62,521 nucleotides of DNA from Aureitalea sp. L0-47 (GTDB lineage: Bacteria > Bacteroidota > Bacteroidia > Flavobacteriales > Flavobacteriaceae): the NCBI RefSeq assembly GCF_026126405.1, contig NZ_JAFMTQ010000016.1:1-62521 (forward strand), read 5' to 3'. Shown piece by piece: positions 51,979-59,602 of this stretch (position 1 is the first letter of the stretch; each line of letters begins with the position of its first letter). The notes under the pieces are model-generated. The model did not search any database, had not been told where the DNA came from, and saw only the letters and a list, made by a program, of their open reading frames with translations. The position numbers and the translations under genes are program-made.

Positions 51979-53135
51979 TAGCTTGTTACAAAGTTAATTA
52001 CCGTACTTGTGATAAATTCAATTTGCTCATCATCCAGCTCGGTATGCATAGGTAATGAGATCACTTCTTTCACCAGCTGATTGGTTACTCCAAAATCTTC
52101 TTCCTTGTAGCGTTCGTCTTTGTAGGCCTTCTGAAGATGCAGCGGTATCGGGTAATACACTCCACAAGGTATTCCCTGCTCGTTCAAATGCGTAACCAGG
52201 GCGTCACGATCACAGTTCTGAACACGTAGGGTATACTGGTGAAACACATGGCAATCACAGGTATCACAAACAGGGTTTGCATCTTCGCAGGGACCCGAAG
52301 GTGTGATGATATTCGTTATGCCCGTAAACGCTTTGTTGTATTTTTTAGCGGCTTCGCGCCTGCTTTTGTTATAGTCGTCCAAATTCGGCAGTTTCACCCG
52401 AAGTACGGTTGCCTGGATCGAATCCAGTCGTGAGTTTACTCCAACCACATCATGATGATAGCGAACGTACATGCCGTGATTTACAATACCTCGTATGGTA
52501 TGTGCCAGGTCGTCGTCATTGGTAAATATGGCGCCTCCATCTCCATAGCATCCCAGGTTCTTGGAGGGGAAGAATGAAGTGGAACCTACATGACCAATAG
52601 CGCCGGTCATTGTTTTGGTTCCATCCTTAGAAGTATAAGTAGCACCTATTCCCTGGGCATTGTCCTCAATCACATAAAGATCGTGCTCCTCAGCCAGTGC
52701 CATGATCTCGTCCATCGGCGCGGGTAGACCGAACAGGTGGACAGGCACAATGGCTTTGGTTTTTGGCGTGATAGCTCGTTTAATGGCCTCAACATCGATA
52801 TTAAAATTCAGTGGGTCTACGTCTACCAGTACAGGTGTTAGTCCCAGTAACGCGATCACTTCAACGGTAGCAGCAAAGGTGAAATCGGCAGTGATCACCT
52901 CATCTCCGGGTTTAAGTCCAAGACCCATCATACAAATCTGCAGGGCATCCGTGCCATTGGCACATGGGATAACATGTTTTACACCCAGGTACTCTTCCAG
53001 TTCTTTCTGAAATTTATGAACCTCAGGGCCGTTAATAAAGGCACTCGACTCCACAACTTCCAGTATCGAACTATCCACACGCTCCTTTATTTTTTCATAC
53101 TGACCCTTAAGGTCTACCATCTGAATTTTACGCAT
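51978..53135 (-). CDS. DegT/DnrJ/EryC1-type sugar aminotransferase
   Basis: 385 residues. The PLP Lys is in FFPSKNLGCYGDGGA, with IPCANGTDALQICMMGLGLK and VPVHLFGLPAPMDEI typical of the family. It transfers an amino group to a nucleotide keto sugar, for example in amino-sugar O-antigen synthesis. An unusual insert near residue 280 has four cysteines and a His (CEDANPVCDTCDCH). A TAAGTTTG -7-like element on the minus strand (53166-53159) lies 23 bp upstream. Confidence 0.9.
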   Translation of the reverse strand: MRKIQMVDLKGQYEKIKERVDSSILEVVESSAFINGPEVHKFQKELEEYLGVKHVIPCANGTDALQICMMGLGLKPGDEVITADFTFAATVEVIALLGLTPVLVDVDPLNFNIDVEAIKRAITPKTKAIVPVHLFGLPAPMDEIMALAEEHDLYVIEDNAQGIGATYTSKDGTKTMTGAIGHVGSTSFFPSKNLGCYGDGGAIFTNDDDLAHTIRGIVNHGMYVRYHHDVVGVNSRLDSIQATVLRVKLPNLDDYNKSRREAAKKYNKAFTGITNIITPSGPCEDANPVCDTCDCHVFHQYTLRVQNCDRDALVTHLNEQGIPCGVYYPIPLHLQKAYKDERYKEEDFGVTNQLVKEVISLPMHTELDDEQIEFITSTVINFVTS

Positions 53136-53251
53136 CGTATCAATGAAAATTTTGTTGTCAAACTTACGAAATTGTTTTGTTGTTCTTGGTGTGTGTGACC
53201 GTATTTAACCATGGCTTTACCTTGAAATTTCTGAAATTAGACCCTGGTCTT

Positions 53252-53278
53252 TTGACAAATTGAATTTTGGTAAATTTG
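53252..53278 (+). promoter_or_regulatory. Promoter-like element of kdtA
   Basis: A perfect -7 TAAATTTG (53271-53278) ends 5 nt before the ATG at 53284, with a TTG at 53252-53254 upstream (spacer 16 nt, slightly short). This spacing would give an almost leaderless transcript. Confidence 0.45.
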
Positions 53279-53283
53279 TCCTG

Positions 53284-54537
53284 ATGCGATCGCTCTACAA
53301 CTTTCTTACCCACATGAGTTATCCTTTTCTGTGGGGATCTTCCATTTTCAGTATGAAAATGAAGCAATTCATTGAAGGGCGCAAGGATGTGATGGATCGC
53401 TTATCGGAAAACATTGAGACCAACGACAAAACAATATGGTTCCACTGTGCTTCCCTGGGTGAATATGAGCAGGGCCTCCCTATCATGGAGTCGGTACGGG
53501 AACTATTCCCAGGGTACAAACTGGTTCTTACATTTTTCTCGCCTTCCGGGTACGAGGTTCGAAAAGATACTGAACTCGCCGAGGTAGTTTGCTACCTTCC
53601 TTTGGACACCAAAAAAAATGCAAGAAAGTTTCTCAAGCTAGTACATCCCTCGTTGGCCATATTTGTAAAATATGAATTCTGGCCAAATTATCTATTCGAA
53701 TTGGAAGAACGGCAAATACCTTCTTTACTTATCTCGGGTTTGTTCCGTCCGAACCAGGTTTTCTTTAAACCCAGGGGATTCTTTATGCGAAAAGCCCTGG
53801 CAACCATCGATCACTTCTTTGTTCAGAATACAGAATCGATGGATTTATTGAATTCTATAAAGATCGATAATGTGAGCCTAAGCGGTGATACTCGTTTCGA
53901 CCGGGTTTGCAGGCAAATAGAACAGGACAACACACTTTCCTATATCGAAACCTTCAAAGGTGAGAATCTTTGCGTGGTGTGCGGAAGCACCTGGCCCGAA
54001 GATGAAGCATTATTACTCAACTTTATCAACGAATCCGATTCTAATGTGAAATTTGTGATCGCGCCTCACATTATCGATGCATCCAAAATTGAACTTTTCA
54101 GAAACAAACTGAAAAAAGTTTCCGTATGCTATTCAGCAATGGAAAAGCAAGATCTCGAAAATGCCTCCGTCTTTATCCTGGATACCATTGGGTTACTAAC
54201 CCGGGTGTATAGCTATGCGGATATGGCGTACGTAGGAGGAGGAATGGGCACTTCCGGACTACACAACATCCTGGAACCGGCTACTTTCGGAGTTCCTATT
54301 ATTATTGGGAAGAATTACAAGAAATTTCCGGAAGCCATCCGACTCGAGTCCCTGGCAGGGCTATTCAGCGTGAGTACTTCAGAAGAATTAAGCAGCATAA
54401 TGAATAAGCTAATTCGCGATAAAGATCTCAGGAATAAAACAGGAATGATCTGTGGTCATTTCGTGAATAGCAACACCGGGGCCACAGAGATTATCATGAA
54501 ACATATATCGTCACTCCACGGTGACAGCCTCATTTAA
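53284..54537 (+). CDS. kdtA: Kdo transferase (3-deoxy-D-manno-octulosonic-acid transferase)
   Basis: 417 residues from the ATG at 53284; a frame start at 53260 would precede the promoter. The N-terminal domain has WFHCASLGEYEQGLPIME, with the Glu of the acceptor site, and KYEFWPNYLFEL. The C-terminal GT-B domain has YVGGGMGTSGLHNILEPATF. It adds Kdo to lipid A precursor in the inner leaflet. The C-terminal 27 bp overlap the convergent DUF2461 gene. Confidence 0.93.
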   Translation: MRSLYNFLTHMSYPFLWGSSIFSMKMKQFIEGRKDVMDRLSENIETNDKTIWFHCASLGEYEQGLPIMESVRELFPGYKLVLTFFSPSGYEVRKDTELAEVVCYLPLDTKKNARKFLKLVHPSLAIFVKYEFWPNYLFELEERQIPSLLISGLFRPNQVFFKPRGFFMRKALATIDHFFVQNTESMDLLNSIKIDNVSLSGDTRFDRVCRQIEQDNTLSYIETFKGENLCVVCGSTWPEDEALLLNFINESDSNVKFVIAPHIIDASKIELFRNKLKKVSVCYSAMEKQDLENASVFILDTIGLLTRVYSYADMAYVGGGMGTSGLHNILEPATFGVPIIIGKNYKKFPEAIRLESLAGLFSVSTSEELSSIMNKLIRDKDLRNKTGMICGHFVNSNTGATEIIMKHISSLHGDSLI

Positions 54538-55167
54538 ATACCTCCGGAACGGGAGCATCTCTTTGTAGATTTCAATAACTTTCTTCTCTAGATCGGAACT
54601 CACAATCTCTCCTCTTGATAGATGATGTACTACGGCAAATGACCGTCTTCGCAAAAGATCAATATGTTCGTGATCCACTGAAAAGCCTTTTGGAGCAGTC
54701 TTTAGAGGATCATCTTCCACCATTTCACCAAACATTTTACGGAACGAAGGTTTCTTTAAGATTGCTTTTAATTCTTCGCCATTGTAGTCGATGGCATTTC
54801 TTATTCGGCGCAAAAGATCGGAAGACGGGTGCCAGTAACCTCCGCCTATGAAGGATTGTTCCACTCCCAGCTCGATATAAAAATCCCCTTGCTTGCTTAC
54901 CTGGTCAAGACCTGCGCCAAAATGATCTTTGTAGACCGGCCGGTTTGGGTGATAGAGCAAATTATTGTTAATACGGTTTATGGCTTTTTTGCCGGGGGTA
55001 TCGAAGTAATCATCATCTATGGCTGCCAATTGTTCATTCATACGATCCAACCATGCAATGAAGAAATCACGCACAGCGAAGTATTCCTTGCGATGGATAT
55101 CCATCCAGTCTTTGGAGTTGTTTTTCTGAAGTCGTTGAAGGAATTCGAATAGTTCCTGAAAGCCCAT
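54511..55167 (-). CDS. DUF2461 protein
   Basis: 218 residues. It carries the full DUF2461 pattern: the opening FLQRLQKNNSKDWMDIHRKE, the middle INRINNNLLYHPNRPVYKDH, YIELGVEQSFIGGGYWHPSS and the LRRRSFAVVHHLS region. The family is widespread and has no known function. It follows the XRE/S24 regulator by 2 bp and overlaps kdtA tail to tail. Confidence 0.9.
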   Translation of the reverse strand: MGFQELFEFLQRLQKNNSKDWMDIHRKEYFAVRDFFIAWLDRMNEQLAAIDDDYFDTPGKKAINRINNNLLYHPNRPVYKDHFGAGLDQVSKQGDFYIELGVEQSFIGGGYWHPSSDLLRRIRNAIDYNGEELKAILKKPSFRKMFGEMVEDDPLKTAPKGFSVDHEHIDLLRRRSFAVVHHLSRGEIVSSDLEKKVIEIYKEMLPFRRYLNEAVTVE

Positions 55168-55169
55168 TA

Positions 55170-55940
55170 TTACGTGTTGAGGTGACGAATCTGGCCTTTT
55201 AGTTCCTCCATGGATGCCTGCAATTGCCGAAGTAAACTGCTGTCGGTTGGTTCTTCCAGACCAAAGGTGAGTTTACTGTTAACCAACCACAATTCCTGAA
55301 TATCTTTTACCTCAACATCGATAGGGAGGTACTCCGGATTAAGGGATACAAGGCGAACTCTATCCGGCGCATTCGGCACTTTCTGTAATTTTTTAACGAG
55401 AACGGAATCCATGAGCACGACAATGTAAATTCGGCTATCTGTTGCTTCGGAAATGCTTGGTACAGCTCGTCCCAGGACCCACTCATTCGGCCTAATATTG
55501 GGTAGCATACTGTCTCCTTCCACCTGGAAACCACGGTAGGTGGCATTGCGGTATTCGGGTAAAGGAATTGAAAAAGATGGTAGTGACCCATACCATTCCA
55601 CATCCTGAATATTGTGTGGATAACCAGCCGCAGCTTTTTGATTCACTAGAAGGATGTTATCATTGTCTTCTGCGTCGACTGTGATAACTTTCGGACTCAC
55701 ATCGCCTCCGCTCAGATCTACATATTGCGTAAAGCTATTTCCAAACAACCAAAGTGGATTTATTCTGAATTGCCGCAACAATTCCATCACAGCTTTTCCC
55801 GAGATCTTTGTTTTCCCGCGTTCGATATCAGCGGTGGTAGTTCCAATCCCCAACAATTCTGCGAAAGACTGTTGAGTATGGTGCTGTTCTTCCCGCACTT
55901 TCTTAAAACGTCTGGCTTCAACGGGTATGTTTTTTTCCAT
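55170..55940 (-). CDS. LexA/CI-like regulator: HTH plus S24 peptidase domain
   Basis: 256 residues from the ATG at 55940 (MEKNIPVEARRFK); an ATG at 55958 adds six. Residues ~8-60 form an XRE helix-turn-helix (QSFAELLGIGTTTADIERGK). From about 98 the protein is an S24/LexA-type domain with a possible Ala105-Gly106 cleavage site (KAAAGYP), Ser144 (EGDSMLPNIR) and Lys183/184 (VLVKKLQK), so self-cleavage is possible. The C-terminal ~25 residues are a helix. Two palindromes upstream are candidate operators. Confidence 0.88.
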   Translation of the reverse strand: MEKNIPVEARRFKKVREEQHHTQQSFAELLGIGTTTADIERGKTKISGKAVMELLRQFRINPLWLFGNSFTQYVDLSGGDVSPKVITVDAEDNDNILLVNQKAAAGYPHNIQDVEWYGSLPSFSIPLPEYRNATYRGFQVEGDSMLPNIRPNEWVLGRAVPSISEATDSRIYIVVLMDSVLVKKLQKVPNAPDRVRLVSLNPEYLPIDVEVKDIQELWLVNSKLTFGLEEPTDSSLLRQLQASMEELKGQIRHLNT

Positions 55941-55959
55941 ATTTCGAATATACAACATT

Positions 55960-55994
55960 TTGGAATATTTCCAAGTGCCTTCAGGAATTATTCC
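55960..55994. promoter_or_regulatory. Two palindromes upstream of the S24 regulator
   Basis: TTGGAA-TAT-TTCCAA (55960-55974) and GGAAT-T-ATTCC (55984-55994) have centres 22 bp apart, about two helical turns. They lie 20-54 bp before the regulator start and resemble paired operators of a CI/LexA-like repressor acting on its own gene. Confidence 0.5.
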
Positions 55995-56124
55995 GGATTG
56001 GATCCTTCCGACTTAATTAATTGACATTCAGAGATAAGCTTTCGATGAAATGATAAAATTTTGAGTTATTCTCTTTAAAAAATTAGTTACTTTTATCACC
56101 TATTAATCACTAATCCTATCACTT

Positions 56125-56391
56125 ATGAAAAAATTATTTGTATCACTGGCAGCCTTGGCGATGGTATTTGCTGTATACTCTTGTAGAGAGACAGAAAAGA
56201 AAGCCGAAGACATGGAAACGGAAGTTGAAAATGTAATGGAAGAGGCTGAAGAATCTGCTAACGAAGCTGCAGAAGAAGTTGAAAACGCTATGGAAGAAGC
56301 TGCGGAAGAGGTTGAAGGAGCTGCTGAAGAAGTGGAAGAAGCTGTTGAAAATGTAGTTGAAGAAGTTGAAGAAGCTGCAGGAGGCAATTAA
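56125..56391 (+). CDS. Small acidic lipoprotein, Glu/Ala/Val repeat
   Basis: 88 residues. A lipoprotein signal peptide ends at FAVYSC, with the lipidated Cys near residue 20. The rest is almost only Glu, Ala, Val, Met and Asn in a quasi-heptad pattern (EEVENAMEEAAEEVEGAAEE), so an extended or coiled-coil helix with a strong negative charge is expected. The function is unknown; it may be a structural envelope lipoprotein. A strong terminator follows, so the gene is a separate unit. Confidence 0.8.
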   Translation: MKKLFVSLAALAMVFAVYSCRETEKKAEDMETEVENVMEEAEESANEAAEEVENAMEEAAEEVEGAAEEVEEAVENVVEEVEEAAGGN

Positions 56392-56415
56392 GATCCTAAA
56401 ATCAAGAGTATAAAG

Positions 56416-56441
56416 AAGCCCCGTTTAACGGGGCTTTTTTT
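56416..56441 (+). terminator. Rho-independent terminator
   Basis: GCCCCGTT (56418-56425) pairs with AACGGGGC (56427-56434), followed by seven T. It lies 26 bp after the stop of the acidic lipoprotein gene. Confidence 0.9.
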
Positions 56442-56465
56442 ATTGGAATAACTCAGTAAACAAAG

Positions 56466-56494
56466 AAGACTCTCAGGAAATTCCCAAGAGTCTT
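56466..56494. other. Intergenic hairpin, possible terminator of the OmpA operon
   Basis: AAGACTCT (56466-56473) and AGAGTCTT (56487-56494) form a perfect 8-bp stem with a 13-nt loop. On the minus strand it is followed by CTTTGTTT. It is about 120 bp beyond the OmpA gene stop, so it may end that leftward transcript, but without a long T-run this is uncertain. The rest of the 56442-56615 gap shows nothing recognisable. Confidence 0.4.
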
Positions 56495-56615
56495 TGATTT
56501 AGGTCAATCCACTAATTACTTCGAGATATGTTAATGCAGTTGGGTAATTGAGCAGATAAGCATATCGTCTTTTACAATCAGTTGATGAATCTCCCCTATT
56601 GATCTTTTTATTTTC

Positions 56616-58592
56616 TTACTTCTGAACAATTATAAATTCAGATCGTCGGTTTAACTGGTGTTCATCTTCACTACAAGTCACGCCGTTCGCACAGCGATTC
56701 AGCAGTTGCGATTCCCCATAACCTCTTCCGGTAATGCGATCGCGGCTAACTCCCGCTCCTACAATATAATCTATGGTAGATTGCGCCCTGGCTTCCGACA
56801 ACCTCAGGTTGAAGGCGTCACTCGAACGACTGTCCGTATGAGATCGCACATCGATCTTAAGGTTAGGGAATTTATTCATAGCCTCAACGACCTTCAATAA
56901 TTCGATCTGTGCATCCGGACGGATATACGACTGACTAAGATCAAAGTAGATCGGGTTCAGGTTAAGTAACACACCCAGGTCTTCTCCTACCTTGGCATCA
57001 CGGATCTCTCTATCTTCTTCTGAAAGTAAGTAAAGCGTTTTCTTAACTTCAGATTCGTATTCCCCTGAAGTCACAAACGATTTTTCAGCCGTAGAGAAAT
57101 CCTCCTTCGAAGCTCTTATCGCGTATCCGGTTGAACATTCGATCACGTCGAAAGAGAAAGCACCGTTCATGTCGGACTTCGTCTCTTCGAGTACATTATT
57201 ATCATTGTCGAGTAGCACGACTTTCGCATCGGTAATGAGATCGTCCGAATCTTCATCTCTAACCTCACCGCTTAGTGACTGTCGACAGTTCTTGATCAAC
57301 TGCGCCGTTTGTTCGAATGAATAAATATCATCTTCTCCTTTTCCACCTTCACGATTCGAAGCAAAATAACCCAATCCGGTGGTGCTGTTGATAACAAAAG
57401 AGAAATCGTCTGCCTTACTGTTAATTGGCGCTCCAATATTGAATCCTTTCTCGTAGTTTCCTTCGGAATTCATTTCAGCAACAAAAACATCAAGTCCTCC
57501 AAGACCTACATGTCCATCGGAGGCAAAATAAAGGTCACCGTTAGTATCCACGAATGGGAAGGTCTCACGTCCTTCTGTGTTCACCGCATCTCCAAGGCTC
57601 TCAGGCTCTCCGAAGCTATCTCCTTCAATCTTCACCTTGTACAAGTCGCTTTGTCCCTCTCCTCCGGGTCTGTCACTCGCGAAGATCAGGTGTTTCCCGT
57701 CAGCAGTTAGCGTCGGATGTCCGTTGGAGAATTCGTCGCTATTAAAAGGAAGCTCTTCTGATTCGCTCCAGCCTTTCTCAGTTCTTTTTGATCGGTATAA
57801 TTTTAATAAGGTCTTACCCTCTCCATTTTTTCCTCGCTTGCGCTTGGTATAATTATTCCTGGTAAAATACATGGTCTGGCCATCTTTGGTAAAGACAGCG
57901 GAAGATTCATGATACCTGGAATTTACTTTGCTTCGGTAGCGATTCGGCTCACCTTCTTCGCTTACCGTAATACTGTATAATTCGGAAAACGGCTGGTCGT
58001 TCCAATCGTGCAGTCGTTGCGATGCGGTTCGCGTTTTCCTGTTGGAAGTGAAGATTACTTCGCCTCCGTTAAGCGTTGGTGCAAAATCTGATAATTCAGA
58101 ATTGAAAGGAACCGTAAACACATTAAATCTTCCGGATTGCAGCTCAATGAGCTTGAGATAATTTCTTTCTTCTGAAAACAACTCGGCACGATCATCGGTT
58201 GAAGCAACTTCGTTAAGTTTGTCCATTATCCTGTCGGCAGTTGCATACTTTCCGATGGTTTTAAGCGATTGTGCATACCTGTAGATATATTCAGATTCAA
58301 TCTCATCGGTAAATTCAAACAAGGCTCCATACCATTTGGCGGCATCTTCGTACTCCCCATTGAAGTAGTAAGAGTCTCCCAATCGTGATAGCACATTCAC
58401 CGAGCGGTAGCCACTCTCAACGGCTTTGATGTAAGAGTCCCTGGCATCTATGAATGCAAAGTTGCTATAGTGGGAATCTCCTTTCGCTTCTTTATTGTTA
58501 GCCGAAGAGGAAGTTTCCTGGGCTATTGAATCGTTGGCCGTGAACAATAGTCCGGCAATAATCAGTATAAAATAGTTTAGTCGTAATCTCAT
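56616..58592 (-). CDS. OmpA-family protein with PD40 repeats, SprD/PorE-like
   Basis: 658 residues with a signal peptide. Residues ~30-150 are TPR-like helices (YFNGEYEDAAKWYGALFEF). The middle has PD40/WD40-like beta-propeller blades (GEVIFTSNRKT, GHPTLTADGKHLIFASDRPG). A short carboxypeptidase-like domain (SLSGEVRDEDSDDLITDAKV) is followed by the OmpA peptidoglycan-binding domain (PNLKIDVRSHTDSRSSDAFN). It lies 11 bp after the PorP/SprF gene and downstream of a T9SS adhesin, the order of the spr cluster of gliding flavobacteria. It probably anchors or couples the surface machinery to peptidoglycan. Confidence 0.88.
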   Translation of the reverse strand: MRLRLNYFILIIAGLLFTANDSIAQETSSSANNKEAKGDSHYSNFAFIDARDSYIKAVESGYRSVNVLSRLGDSYYFNGEYEDAAKWYGALFEFTDEIESEYIYRYAQSLKTIGKYATADRIMDKLNEVASTDDRAELFSEERNYLKLIELQSGRFNVFTVPFNSELSDFAPTLNGGEVIFTSNRKTRTASQRLHDWNDQPFSELYSITVSEEGEPNRYRSKVNSRYHESSAVFTKDGQTMYFTRNNYTKRKRGKNGEGKTLLKLYRSKRTEKGWSESEELPFNSDEFSNGHPTLTADGKHLIFASDRPGGEGQSDLYKVKIEGDSFGEPESLGDAVNTEGRETFPFVDTNGDLYFASDGHVGLGGLDVFVAEMNSEGNYEKGFNIGAPINSKADDFSFVINSTTGLGYFASNREGGKGEDDIYSFEQTAQLIKNCRQSLSGEVRDEDSDDLITDAKVVLLDNDNNVLEETKSDMNGAFSFDVIECSTGYAIRASKEDFSTAEKSFVTSGEYESEVKKTLYLLSEEDREIRDAKVGEDLGVLLNLNPIYFDLSQSYIRPDAQIELLKVVEAMNKFPNLKIDVRSHTDSRSSDAFNLRLSEARAQSTIDYIVGAGVSRDRITGRGYGESQLLNRCANGVTCSEDEHQLNRRSEFIIVQK

Positions 58593-58603
58593 AGCCGTAA
58601 TTA

Positions 58604-59548
58604 TTAAAAGAATCGTGGATTTTTCATTCCTTCATCTCTCTTGAACAGTTCGAATCGAAGGAATACTTCATAAGAACCGTCGTTATATTGTTGTAGGTCT
58701 GTAGTTTCCCTGTCGTACGCAAATCCAACCATCACCTGGTCTGTTACCTGGAAACCTACCAGTGCACTAAGTGCAGCACTCCATCTATAGGCAGCTCCCA
58801 AAGTAAGTTTATCCTCGATCAGGAAGTTTGCAGACATATCAACCTGCAAAGGCGATCCCTGAACGATCTTGGTAAGCACAGCCGGTTTGAATTTTAGTCC
58901 TTCTGAAACATCAAAAACATAACCACTCATCAGGTAGAAGTTAACTCGTTCTTCGGCTGTTGCACTGGAGTTGTTAGAGTTAGACGACTCATCAAAATGC
59001 TCAGTCTCCAGGATATTCGGAACACTGGCACCCAGGTAGAACTTATCGGTGTAATAATAGGCACCGGCGCCCACCTGAGGAGAGAATCTATTATCAATAT
59101 TTATCTCAGTACCCGGATCACCGTTGTTAAACGGACCTGTATTGAGCCTGTTGCTATCTATATTCAGAAGATGGGCCCCACCCTTAATTCCGAGGGCTAA
59201 TCGTCCCCTTTCCGAAGTGTTTAAGGTATAGCTGAAATCAATATCTATATAGGTCTCTTCAGCAATGAATATCTCGTCGCGAGTAACATTTAATCCGAGC
59301 CCTACTTTTTTACCTATAGGCGAGTGCATAGCGAAGTTCAGGGTGGTTGGAGCTCCGTCCAGGCCTACCCACTGACTTCTGTACAAGCCAACAATACTAA
59401 GCACATCTCTTGTACCCGCATATGCAGGATTTACACTCAAAGGATTGTACATATACTGAGTGTACTGGGCATCCTGTTGCGCAAAGGTGCTCTCCGTATG
59501 GATTCCCAGGCAAAGTAGTACTAAAACTGTTGTGTAAAATCTTCTCAT
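58604..59548 (-). CDS. PorP/SprF-type outer-membrane protein
   Basis: 314 residues with a signal peptide (cut near STFAQQ). The mature N-terminus QDAQYTQYMYNPLSVNPAYA is the diagnostic opening of the PorP/SprF family, and the rest is a predicted barrel ending in FRLELF-like segments. Members act with a specific type IX-secreted cargo, helping to place it on the surface. Here the likely partner is the adhesin 54 bp upstream. Confidence 0.93.
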   Translation of the reverse strand: MRRFYTTVLVLLCLGIHTESTFAQQDAQYTQYMYNPLSVNPAYAGTRDVLSIVGLYRSQWVGLDGAPTTLNFAMHSPIGKKVGLGLNVTRDEIFIAEETYIDIDFSYTLNTSERGRLALGIKGGAHLLNIDSNRLNTGPFNNGDPGTEINIDNRFSPQVGAGAYYYTDKFYLGASVPNILETEHFDESSNSNNSSATAEERVNFYLMSGYVFDVSEGLKFKPAVLTKIVQGSPLQVDMSANFLIEDKLTLGAAYRWSAALSALVGFQVTDQVMVGFAYDRETTDLQQYNDGSYEVFLRFELFKRDEGMKNPRFF

Positions 59549-59562
59549 AGTTTTAATATTAG

Positions 59563-59588
59563 GCCTGCCAGGTCCTCACCCGGCAGGC
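59563..59588. other. Intergenic inverted repeat between adhesin and PorP/SprF genes
   Basis: GCCTGCC (59563-59569) and GGCAGGC (59582-59588) form a perfect GC-rich 7-bp stem with a 12-nt loop and no T-run. Its position suggests an RNA hairpin that might protect or separate segments of the operon mRNA and reduce expression of the downstream genes relative to the adhesin. Confidence 0.45.
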
Positions 59589-59602
59589 ATTATCTTTGAT
59601 TT

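Noticed and set aside
55170-55940. Prophage immunity region
   Set aside because: The regulator is LexA/CI-like but no integrase, structural phage gene or attachment repeat is found around it.
56103-56387. Open frame on the minus strand rich in Ser/Ala opposite the acidic lipoprotein
   Set aside because: Its composition is the complement of the Glu/Ala repeat; the plus-strand gene has a lipobox, start and terminator.
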